A stretch of 26,043 nt of DNA from positions 1 through 26,043 of IMG/VR virus record IMGVR_UViG_3300046368_000068; one strand, written 5' to 3'. The translations under genes were made by a program, and so were the position numbers. Of the stretch, positions 5,613-12,691 are shown piece after piece. Position 1 is the stretch's first letter. Each line of letters begins with the position of its first letter. The notes below the pieces were generated by a model. It was given only the letters and a program-made list of their open reading frames with translations, had not been told where the DNA came from and ran no database searches. Source of the stretch: a virus.

Positions 5613-5722
5613 CCAATATGTCAGTACATCGCATGGGAGAGCTTTCATTTTTCTTACGCAAAATTAAATCTAAATCGTGTGGGTATAGATATACCAAACT
5701 AAAACCAGTTTAAGTTCAGTTA
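5613..5722. other. Intergenic packaging-site (cos) candidate
   Basis: This is the only gap of about 110 bp in the early half, and it lies directly upstream of the small terminase gene, where cos sites of HK97/P27-type phages usually sit. It contains the near-palindrome GGTATAGATATACC (5682-5695, 6-bp arms) immediately followed by an inverted repeat AAACT-N6-AGTTT (5696-5711). The nearby HNH gene fits a cos-cleaving terminase system. A 31-codon frame starting at 5618 also lies here, in the frame a G-tract slip would enter. The repeats are seen. The cos role is inferred. Confidence 0.35.
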
Positions 5723-6196
5723 ATGAGAGGGAGAAAAAAAACACCAACAAAAGTAAAGGAGCTAAAAGGCACACTAGAGAAATCCAGGTTAGTGGGAAAT
5801 GAAATGGAGACATCTCAAGTTGTTAGTATGCCTTTGGCTCCCTCCTTTCTCAATAAACAAGGTGCAGACGAATGGGACTTAGTCACTAACGAACTAGCCA
5901 ATATAAAGATGTTACATCTAACTGACTTATCAATCTTAGCAGCGTACTGCAATGAGATAGGTATTTACAGAGAGATAGCTCAAGAGTTACAAGGCAACTT
6001 CACAGAACAGACCGTTGACAAAGATGGTCGGTTGAGGTCTAGTAAGATTGCTCCTAAGTACAAGGTAATGCAAAACGCTTTACAGAATGCTATGAAAATT
6101 GCTACGCAATTTGGATTTACTCCTAGCAGTAGAGCTTCTCTTAGTATGCCAGAGCAAGATGAGGAAAGGACTGACGACTTTAATTTCTTTGACTAA
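5723..6196 (+). CDS. terS: Terminase small subunit, P27 family
   Basis: The 157-residue protein begins RGRKKTPTKVKELKGTLEKS, the basic start of P27-type small terminases. It continues with a P-x-F-L-N-K-Q-G-A-D-E-W helix (PPEWL...A..EW in relatives), the segment LHLTDLSILAAYCNEI, and the conserved ending IATQFGFTPSSRASL (residues about 126-140). The protein oligomerises and selects the viral DNA end for packaging, then recruits the large subunit. The ATG at 5723 is preceded by the cos-like gap, so this gene opens the packaging module. Its stop overlaps the methyltransferase start (TAATG-type coupling). Confidence 0.9.
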   Translation: MRGRKKTPTKVKELKGTLEKSRLVGNEMETSQVVSMPLAPSFLNKQGADEWDLVTNELANIKMLHLTDLSILAAYCNEIGIYREIAQELQGNFTEQTVDKDGRLRSSKIAPKYKVMQNALQNAMKIATQFGFTPSSRASLSMPEQDEERTDDFNFFD

Positions 6197-6864
6197 TGAT
6201 AAACATTTATAATCAAGACTGCTTAGAGGCTATGAAAGAAATGTCGGATAATCAATTTGACTTAGCAATAGTAGACCCTCCTTATGGAATCGGATTTGAT
6301 GGTAATACAACCGTAAAAGGGAAAAGTGGAAAAGCAAGTACGTTTTCTAATAAGCAAAATCATATTAAGAAAGAATGGGATAGTGAAAGACCACCTTTAA
6401 AATACTTTATAGAATTACAAAGAGTTAGTAAAAATCAAATAATATGGGGAGGTAATTATTTTGCAGATTTATTACCAGCTAAAAAGGGTTGGGTTTATTG
6501 GGATAAAAAAATAACAAACGCAAATAATAAAAACTATTCTGATGGCGAATTAGCTTGGACTTCGTTTGATTGTATTTTGAGAAAATTCACTTACGATTGG
6601 ATAGGCTTCGGATATTTAAACAATCCACAAAAACAAAAGAAAATACATCCTACAGAAAAACCTATTAAATTATATGAATGGCTTTTAATGAATTATGCAA
6701 AGGAGGGCGATAAGATTTTAGATACACATCTAGGCTCTGGAAGTATAGCGATAGCTTGTCATAACCTAGACTATGACTTAGAGGGATATGAGTTAGATAA
6801 AGAGTATTACGATAACGCATTAAAAAGAATCAAAGAACACCAATCTCAACTAAGGCTAATATGA
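6196..6864 (+). CDS. DNA methyltransferase (N6-adenine/N4-cytosine type)
   Basis: The 222-residue enzyme has motif IV as DPPY (residues 27-30, in AIVDPPYGIGF), the H-P-T-E-K-P motif (151-156), and the S-adenosylmethionine loop late in the chain, THLGSGS (177-183), followed by GYELDKEYYDNALKRI. The order (catalytic motif first, SAM motif second) is that of beta-class enzymes. The usual D-P-F-x-G-S-G is replaced by D-T-H-L-G-S-G, a common phage variant. It would methylate phage DNA, protecting it from host restriction or marking packaging sites. It is inserted between the two terminase genes and overlaps both by 1-4 bases. No cognate restriction enzyme is present. Confidence 0.9.
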   Translation: MINIYNQDCLEAMKEMSDNQFDLAIVDPPYGIGFDGNTTVKGKSGKASTFSNKQNHIKKEWDSERPPLKYFIELQRVSKNQIIWGGNYFADLLPAKKGWVYWDKKITNANNKNYSDGELAWTSFDCILRKFTYDWIGFGYLNNPQKQKKIHPTEKPIKLYEWLLMNYAKEGDKILDTHLGSGSIAIACHNLDYDLEGYELDKEYYDNALKRIKEHQSQLRLI

Positions 6865-8429
6865 AACTTAAAGAGGACAAGACTTTTTACTTTGATGACA
6901 AGGCAGCAGATAGATGTGTTTACTTTATAGAGAATCACATTAAGCATATCAAAGGAGAGTTAGGAGGTCAGCCATTTAAGTTAGAGCCATTTCAGAAAAC
7001 AATAGTCAGAGATTTATTTGGTTGGAAGTATAGAGATAGTGGTCTAAGAAGATTTAGAACAGCTTACATTTGTCTACCAAGAAAGAACGGAAAGTCTACT
7101 CTGATAAGTGCTATTGCTTTGTATATGTTACTAGCCGACAACGAGCCTTCGGCTGAGTGTTACATCGCAGCTGGAGATAGACAACAAGCTGGTATTATAT
7201 TTGACGTAGCTAGTGGAATGGTCAGAGCTGACAATCAACTAAACAAGAATCTAAAAGTATTTAAGAACTCTATAATCCACGAGAAAAGCAACTCAGCATT
7301 TAAAGCTATTAGTTCAGAGGCATCTAGTAAGTTTGGATACAACGCTAGTTTCATTTGTATGGATGAATTTTTTGTTCAGAAAGACTCAAGTTTATGGGAT
7401 GCATTGACTACTTCGGTTGGTAGTAGGAGACAGCCAATGACAATAGCCATTACTACTGCTGGATATAATCGTGAGTCTATATGCTACAAGACTGAGGAGT
7501 ATGGTCGTAAAGTATCAGAGGGAATAATCAAAGACGATAGCTTCTACTACGTTAAGTATTTTTGTGACTTAGAAACTGATTGGACTACAGAGGAAGCATT
7601 GAGAATAGCTAATCCAGGAATAGAAACTGGTGTAGTTAAATTAGACTATCTAAAAAGAGAACAAGAGAAAGCCATCAAGCTACCTAGCTATGAGAATACT
7701 TTTAGAATGCTACATCTCAATCAATGGATGAGTAGTGCTAGTAAATGGCTATCAGACCAGCAATGGATGGAATGCAATAAAGCTCCAATTAACTTAGAGG
7801 ATTATAAAGGGATGACTGCTTACGCTGGACTTGACCTTGCAACAGTTAGAGATATTTCTGCCTTTGTTATAATCATTCCAGAAGATGATAGGTTTACGGT
7901 AATCCCTTACTTCTTTGCTCCTAAAGAAAATGCTTTTATACGTTCAAGACGTGACCAAGTAGATTATATTTCTTGGGAGCAAGAGGGATTAATGGAACTA
8001 ACAGAGGGAGATGTCACAGATTACAACTATATAAAACGTAGAATAAAAGAAGTTGCTGAGGTTGTTAATATCAAGTCTATAGCCTATGACCGTTGGAACT
8101 CAAGTCAATTAGTGATTGACTTAACAGAGGATGGTTTGCCAATGGAAAGTTATGGGCAAGGCTTTGCTAGTATGTCAGCACCAACTAAAGAACTTGAGAA
8201 GCTAGTACTTGGCAAACAGATTAATCACGCTGGTAACAAAGTGTTGAGGTGGATGTGTAGTAACTTAGCTATGAAAACAGACCCAGCTGGTAATATTAAA
8301 ATGGATAAGAGTAAGTCAAGTGAAAAGATTGACGGAATGGTGGCTTTAGTTATGGCTTTAGGTTGTTATATGAATGACGATAGTAGCGACACTTCTACCT
8401 ATGATGATAGGGGTATTGTATGGATTTGA
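6861..8429 (+). CDS. terL: Terminase large subunit
   Basis: The 522-residue protein is the packaging motor ATPase and nuclease of the HK97/P27 terminase type. Residues 73-80 are the Walker A loop PRKNGKST, and Walker B is FICMDE at 164-169 (Asp168, Glu169). The C-terminal RNase H-like nuclease shows the three expected acidic positions: Asp325 (YAGLDLATVRD), Asp410 (IAYDRWNSSQL) and Asp491 (KIDGMVALVMAL). The length is normal for the family. It acts at the portal with TerS, cutting concatemers and pumping DNA into the prohead. It overlaps the methyltransferase gene by 4 bases (ATGA). A promoter for the structural genes lies at its very end. Confidence 0.95.
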   Translation: MKLKEDKTFYFDDKAADRCVYFIENHIKHIKGELGGQPFKLEPFQKTIVRDLFGWKYRDSGLRRFRTAYICLPRKNGKSTLISAIALYMLLADNEPSAECYIAAGDRQQAGIIFDVASGMVRADNQLNKNLKVFKNSIIHEKSNSAFKAISSEASSKFGYNASFICMDEFFVQKDSSLWDALTTSVGSRRQPMTIAITTAGYNRESICYKTEEYGRKVSEGIIKDDSFYYVKYFCDLETDWTTEEALRIANPGIETGVVKLDYLKREQEKAIKLPSYENTFRMLHLNQWMSSASKWLSDQQWMECNKAPINLEDYKGMTAYAGLDLATVRDISAFVIIIPEDDRFTVIPYFFAPKENAFIRSRRDQVDYISWEQEGLMELTEGDVTDYNYIKRRIKEVAEVVNIKSIAYDRWNSSQLVIDLTEDGLPMESYGQGFASMSAPTKELEKLVLGKQINHAGNKVLRWMCSNLAMKTDPAGNIKMDKSKSSEKIDGMVALVMALGCYMNDDSSDTSTYDDRGIVWI

Positions 8430-8453
8430 CTTTTGCGATTTCTCTTATCTTTG
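8426..8453 (+). promoter_or_regulatory. Structural-operon promoter (Bacteroidota type)
   Basis: TATCTTTG (8446-8453) is a perfect TAnnTTTG -7 element, with TTG at 8426-8428 seventeen bases upstream as the -33 element. This is within the spacing known for Flavobacterium promoters. It overlaps the end of the large terminase gene and lies 18 bases before the portal start, giving a short leader (about 10 nt) ending 'acaattttATG'. It would allow head genes to be expressed separately from the early/packaging genes. Motifs are seen. Activity is inferred. Confidence 0.6.
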
Positions 8454-8471
8454 TAATGTAATTACAATTTT

Positions 8472-9662
8472 ATGGGACTATTTGACTTCTTGCGTTCTGA
8501 GAAGAGGGGCGATAATTTTTTAAAGGCTGTATTTGGTGGCTATGGTGCAGCCAACAGAACAGCAGTAACTAGAGATACATCTTTAACATTTAGTGCAGTA
8601 TTTGCTTGTGTTAGAGTTATTAGTGAATCAATAGCAAGTCTACCCATAAAAGTTTACAGAGTCGAGGAGGATGACGACAAGATAACTGACGTTAGCCATC
8701 CAATCTACCGACTACTAGCTCGTAATCCTAACGAGTATATGACACCATACACATTCCTAGATACTCTTATGACTAACTTATTGCTAGAGGGGAATGCGTA
8801 TTTTTATATTGAGAGAGATAGCAACGCTAGACCAATAGCATTAATACCTATCAATCCACAAGACGTTAAGGTAATTAAGCACGAAGGTCAAATCTATTAC
8901 GACATCAAAGACTATGAGATAGGAGTTATGAAGGAAGATATGTTACACTTCTTTAACTTATCGTTTAATGGTTGTGAGGGAGTAAGCGTATTGAAAGCAC
9001 AAAATACAACAATAGCAACGTCAATAGCTGCTAACGATACAGCTAATAGTTATCTTGGAAACTCTGCACAAGTAGGTGGTGTTATTAAGCATCCTGGCAA
9101 ACTAAGTAAAGAAGCTGTTGCAAGACTTAAAAATAGTTGGAATCAAAACTACTCTGGCTCGTTTGTAGCTGGTAAGACTGCTATCCTTGAGGAAGGTATG
9201 ACGTTTGAGCAAACTAACATTGATGCTAACAAGTATCAACTTTTAGAGACTAGACGTTTTCAGATTGAGGAAGTAGCTAGAATATTTAAAGTGCCATTAT
9301 CTTTAATAGGTCACTTAGAGAAAGCTGCTAACTATTCAAGTATTGAGGCTTTGAGTATAGACTTTGTAAGATTTACGTTGATGCCTTATATGGTAATGGT
9401 AGAGCAAGAGTTAAATCGTAAGCTATTTAGAGAAACAGAGTTCGGCTCGTTTACTATTAAGCTAGATGCTAATGCTTTACTAAGAGGAGATAGTGCTTCT
9501 CGTGCAAGTTATTACAGAGAGATGGCTAGTATCGGTGCTTTGTCTATTAATGAGATTAGACGAATGGAGGACTTGAACAGAGTAGGTCCAGAAGGCGACC
9601 AATTATTTATGCCGTTAAACTTTGCTCCAGTTGGAGATATAGAGGAGGAGGATAAAGAATAG
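8472..9662 (+). CDS. Portal protein, HK97 family
   Basis: The 396-residue protein starts MGLFDFLRSEKR and has the family landmarks: LTFSAVFACVRVISESIASL, a LLLEGNAYFYI strand, NSAQVGGVIKHPGKLSKEA, GKTAILEEGMTF, and LLETRRFQIEEVARIFKVPL followed by the IGHLEKAANYSSIE loop and the long helix to QELNRKLF. It forms the dodecameric ring at one head vertex through which DNA enters and the tail attaches. The length is typical. It is followed without a gap by the prohead protease gene and probably transcribed from the promoter at 8426. Confidence 0.93.
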   Translation: MGLFDFLRSEKRGDNFLKAVFGGYGAANRTAVTRDTSLTFSAVFACVRVISESIASLPIKVYRVEEDDDKITDVSHPIYRLLARNPNEYMTPYTFLDTLMTNLLLEGNAYFYIERDSNARPIALIPINPQDVKVIKHEGQIYYDIKDYEIGVMKEDMLHFFNLSFNGCEGVSVLKAQNTTIATSIAANDTANSYLGNSAQVGGVIKHPGKLSKEAVARLKNSWNQNYSGSFVAGKTAILEEGMTFEQTNIDANKYQLLETRRFQIEEVARIFKVPLSLIGHLEKAANYSSIEALSIDFVRFTLMPYMVMVEQELNRKLFRETEFGSFTIKLDANALLRGDSASRASYYREMASIGALSINEIRRMEDLNRVGPEGDQLFMPLNFAPVGDIEEEDKE

Positions 9663-10784
9663 ATGCCTATACCTACTAAAAATATCGACGAGACTAACGA
9701 GGAGTTCATCGAAAGATGTATGGCTGATGATACTATGGTAGAGGAGTATGAAGATGACCAAAGGTTAGCTATCTGTTCTTTACAATTAGAAGAAGAAAGA
9801 GCGTTAGACGATATAAACACTAAGCCAACTCAAGAGATGGCAGACGAAGCTGCACAAGGCTTAGAATGGCGTGAGGAGTTTGGTAGAGGTGGAACAGAGG
9901 TAGGCGTTGCAAGAGCTAGAGATATTAAGAACAGAGTAAATCTTAGTATCAAAACAATAAAGAGAATGTACTCTTATTTTAGTAGGCACGAAGTAGACAA
10001 AGAAGGTCAAGGCTTTTATAAAGGAGACGAAGGTTATCCTAGTGCTGGTCGAATAGCTTGGGCATTATGGTCTGGAGATGTAGGCTTTGCTTGGACTAAA
10101 AGAAAGATAAAAGAAATAGAAAAAGAAGAAAAATCTAATAATATGAAAAATAAAGAAGTAAGAACTTTTGAAGTCCAAGACTTAGAGCTAAGAATGGACG
10201 GAGAGAATCCAGTAGTAGTAGGCTACGGAGCTGTGTTTAATTCAGAGTCAAATGACTTAGGAGGCTTCAGAGAGTTTATAGCTCCAGGTGCTTTTGAAGG
10301 TCGATTAGAGGACGATGTACGTTTCTTAATTAATCACGATGGCTTACCACTAGCTAGAACTACTAACGGAACTCTAAGACTATCTGTTGATGAGAGAGGA
10401 TTAAGGTATGAGGCTAAGTTAAATCCTAATGTATCAACGTCAAGAGACTTAATCGAATTGCTTAAAGACGGTACTATTAACCAGTCTAGCTTTGCATTCA
10501 TTGTAGAGGATGACTCTTGGGAGGTAAAAGACGGAACTAACTACAGAACGATTAACAAAGTATCTAGGCTTTACGATGTATCGAGTGTAACTTACCCAGC
10601 TTATGATGCTGCTAGTAGCTCTGTTGCTTTACGTTCAATGGAACAATGGCAAGAAAAAGAAGAAGCTAAAAAACTAGAAGAAAGTTTAGAGGCTGAAAAA
10701 TTAGAGGGTATAAAAGAAGAAGAAGATTTGAAACAGCGCTCCCTCAATGAAATGCGTTTAAGAATCTTAAAAAATAAATATTAA
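9663..10784 (+). CDS. Prohead protease with extra N-terminal domain
   Basis: The 373-residue protein has two parts. Residues 1-160 are a separate domain (start PIPTKNIDETNEEFIERCM; WREEFGRGGTEVGVARARDI; YPSAGRIAWALWSGD) that recurs in phage portal/protease neighbourhoods and is not part of the protease fold. Residues 161-373 are the HK97 prohead protease: VVVGYGAVFN, FLINHDG with His225, TINQSSFAF with Ser275/276, and a Glu/Lys-rich coiled tail. The enzyme cleaves the capsid protein's N-terminal scaffold during maturation. An internal ATG at 10143, with an A-rich leader, would make a normal-size protease alone. The His and Ser assignments follow the family pattern. Confidence 0.85.
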   Translation: MPIPTKNIDETNEEFIERCMADDTMVEEYEDDQRLAICSLQLEEERALDDINTKPTQEMADEAAQGLEWREEFGRGGTEVGVARARDIKNRVNLSIKTIKRMYSYFSRHEVDKEGQGFYKGDEGYPSAGRIAWALWSGDVGFAWTKRKIKEIEKEEKSNNMKNKEVRTFEVQDLELRMDGENPVVVGYGAVFNSESNDLGGFREFIAPGAFEGRLEDDVRFLINHDGLPLARTTNGTLRLSVDERGLRYEAKLNPNVSTSRDLIELLKDGTINQSSFAFIVEDDSWEVKDGTNYRTINKVSRLYDVSSVTYPAYDAASSSVALRSMEQWQEKEEAKKLEESLEAEKLEGIKEEEDLKQRSLNEMRLRILKNKY

Positions 10785-10801
10785 TATTAATTTTCTATAA
10801 A

Positions 10802-12007
10802 ATGAAAAACTCAAAATCTTACAAAGAGGAAAGAGCTGAGGTTATCGAAAAGATGGAAGGACTTGTAGCATCTGCTGAAGGTCGTGACTTATCTAACGAT
10901 GAGCAAAGCAACTTTGACTCTTTAAATGATAAAGTAGAGGAGTTAAATAAGATGGCAGTTCGTGCTGAATCTTTTGAGAAACTTCAAGCTACTAAAGCTG
11001 TTAAAGAAGTAACAGAAAACACTCCTAGCGAAGTGAGAGACTATTCTTTCCAGGATGCTATGAATCAAGCTGCTACTGGTCGTTTAGAAGGTCTTGTAAA
11101 AGAGATGGACCAAGAGGCAAGAAACGAGGCTCGTTACACTGGTCAATCATTCAAAGGTATTGCTATACCTTCATCTGTTTTAACTCGTGCTGCTGTAGCT
11201 ACTGCTGCTGGTAATGCTACTGAGGTTATGGCTTGGACTGACCAATTAGAAGCAAACTTAGTTTTAGCTTCTGCTGGTGCTAATTTTTACACAGCTGTCG
11301 ATAACCAAAAATTCCCAGTATTTAGTGCTATAAACTCTGGCTTCGTTGCTGAGACTGGTGGTTCTGCTCCAGCTGCTAATGGTACTGCTTCTAGCGTAAC
11401 ATTATCTCCTAAGAAACTTATCTCTATTGTTAATGTTTCTGCTGAGGCTATAGCTCAAAACGCTTCTATTGAGGCTAGTTTGAGAAGAAATATGGCAATG
11501 TCGGTAGCTTCTACTTTAGAGGCTGCTTTATTAGGAACTGGTGATGTATCTAACGCACCTACTTCTATCTTTGCTGATGCTGCTACTGGACCAACTGCTG
11601 TAACTGCTGCTGATTGGATTGAAATGGAAACTGACTTGATTGCTAATGGCGTACAAATAAACGGAGCTAGAATGGCTTACTTATTAGACCCATCTGCTTA
11701 CGCTACTGTTAAAACATTAGCACAAGTTACTGATGTTTCTCCTATCTGGGACAACGCTAGAAAAGAGCTTAACGGTTATTTCTCTTTCGTATCTCCTAAC
11801 GTAGGTAACGGTGGAGTTGCTGGTAAAGACCACGCTCTTTTCGGAGACTTCTCAAAATGTCACATTGCTCAGTTCGGTGGTTTAGACGTTATTTATGACA
11901 TCTACACTAACGCTGGAACTGGAGAGCCAAGATACATCTTGACTTCTTTAGTAGACGGAGACTGTGTGCAAAATGATACTGCTTTTGTTAAATTAATTGA
12001 AGCGTAA
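10802..12007 (+). CDS. Major capsid protein, HK97 fold
   Basis: The 401-residue protein has an N-terminal helical, charged segment (residues 1 to about 75; SYKEERAEVIEKMEGL) acting as a fused scaffold (delta domain). It is followed by the HK97-fold region: IAIPSSVLTRAA, the E-loop region LEANLVLASAGANFY, PKKLISIVNVSAEAIAQNAS, the helix RRNMAMSVASTLEAALLGTG, and a C-terminal P-domain ending FVKLIEA. It assembles the shell, and the preceding protease would remove the delta domain. The codons look optimised (many GCT/ACT), as expected for the most abundant virion protein. It has its own leader (ttttctataaaATG) and a terminator directly after it. Confidence 0.92.
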   Translation: MKNSKSYKEERAEVIEKMEGLVASAEGRDLSNDEQSNFDSLNDKVEELNKMAVRAESFEKLQATKAVKEVTENTPSEVRDYSFQDAMNQAATGRLEGLVKEMDQEARNEARYTGQSFKGIAIPSSVLTRAAVATAAGNATEVMAWTDQLEANLVLASAGANFYTAVDNQKFPVFSAINSGFVAETGGSAPAANGTASSVTLSPKKLISIVNVSAEAIAQNASIEASLRRNMAMSVASTLEAALLGTGDVSNAPTSIFADAATGPTAVTAADWIEMETDLIANGVQINGARMAYLLDPSAYATVKTLAQVTDVSPIWDNARKELNGYFSFVSPNVGNGGVAGKDHALFGDFSKCHIAQFGGLDVIYDIYTNAGTGEPRYILTSLVDGDCVQNDTAFVKLIEA

Positions 12008-12022
12008 TTTGTTTATTTTAAC

Positions 12023-12059
12023 GGAGGGAGTGGAAACACTCTCTCCATTAATTTTTTTT
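12023..12059 (+). terminator. Terminator after the capsid gene
   Basis: A 10-bp stem (GGAGGGAGTG at 12023-12032 with CACTCTCTCC at 12037-12046, one G-U pair) with a GAAA tetraloop is followed by eight T (12052-12059). It lies between the capsid gene and the connector genes, so it would lower connector and tail transcription relative to capsid. The T tract is five bases from the stem, so termination is probably partial. Confidence 0.8.
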
Positions 12060-12061
12060 AA

Positions 12062-12691
12062 ATGGAATACTATAACTACAACTTTAACACATTAAGAGGC
12101 TCTGACTATGTGCCTTATGGTAAGCTAGTTTTAAAGACTGCTCCAACGTCTACGGTAATATCATTATCAGAGGCTAAAGCATTTTTGAGAATAGACTCAG
12201 ACTATGACGATGACAATACTTATATTACGTCTTTAATTAATGTTGCTACGCAAGTTGTAGAAGAGTTCACTAGACGTAGACTAATGACTCAGACGTACAA
12301 TATATTTTACGATGAGTTCCCTCCTTACATTGACTTACAAGTAGGAGACGTTGCTAGTGTTACTCATATTAAGTATTACGATGCCGACAATACATTACAA
12401 ACCTTAGCAGCATCTAATTACGATGTTGATACTAAGGTAAGACCAGGAAGGATATATGAATCGGAAACTGGAGACTATCCAAACACTTACGAAAGACCAA
12501 ACGCTGTAGAGGTTGAGTTTATAGTAGGTGCTACAGCTAGTGACGTTCCAGCTCCAATAGTACAAGCTATTTATATCATCGTTGGTCGATATTATGAGAA
12601 CCGACAAGATGTTGTTACTGGAACTATTGCTAGTGAATTACCACTAATGGTAGACCACTTATTAACTCCTTACCGATTGCTTGAACTATGA
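12062..12691 (+). CDS. Head-tail connector (HK97 gp6-like adaptor)
   Basis: The 209-residue protein matches the phage connector family (HK97 gp6/phiE125 gp8 kind): LSEAKAFLRIDSDYDDDNTY, helix LINVATQVVEEFTRRRLM, strand/turn region YNIFYDEFPPYIDL, and a C-terminal helix VPAPIVQAIYIIVGRYYENR ending LLTPYRLLEL. The adaptor ring sits under the portal and prevents leakage of packaged DNA. The N-terminal 30 residues (YYNYNFNTLRG...) precede the recognisable domain. The gene starts directly after the capsid terminator and overlaps the next gene by 4 bases. Confidence 0.8.
   Translation: MEYYNYNFNTLRGSDYVPYGKLVLKTAPTSTVISLSEAKAFLRIDSDYDDDNTYITSLINVATQVVEEFTRRRLMTQTYNIFYDEFPPYIDLQVGDVASVTHIKYYDADNTLQTLAASNYDVDTKVRPGRIYESETGDYPNTYERPNAVEVEFIVGATASDVPAPIVQAIYIIVGRYYENRQDVVTGTIASELPLMVDHLLTPYRLLEL

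Noticed and set aside
5618-5713. 31-codon frame in the terminase-proximal gap as an independent gene
   Set aside because: Too short to support alone, with no recognisable leader. It is kept only as the possible frameshift extension of the coiled-coil protein.
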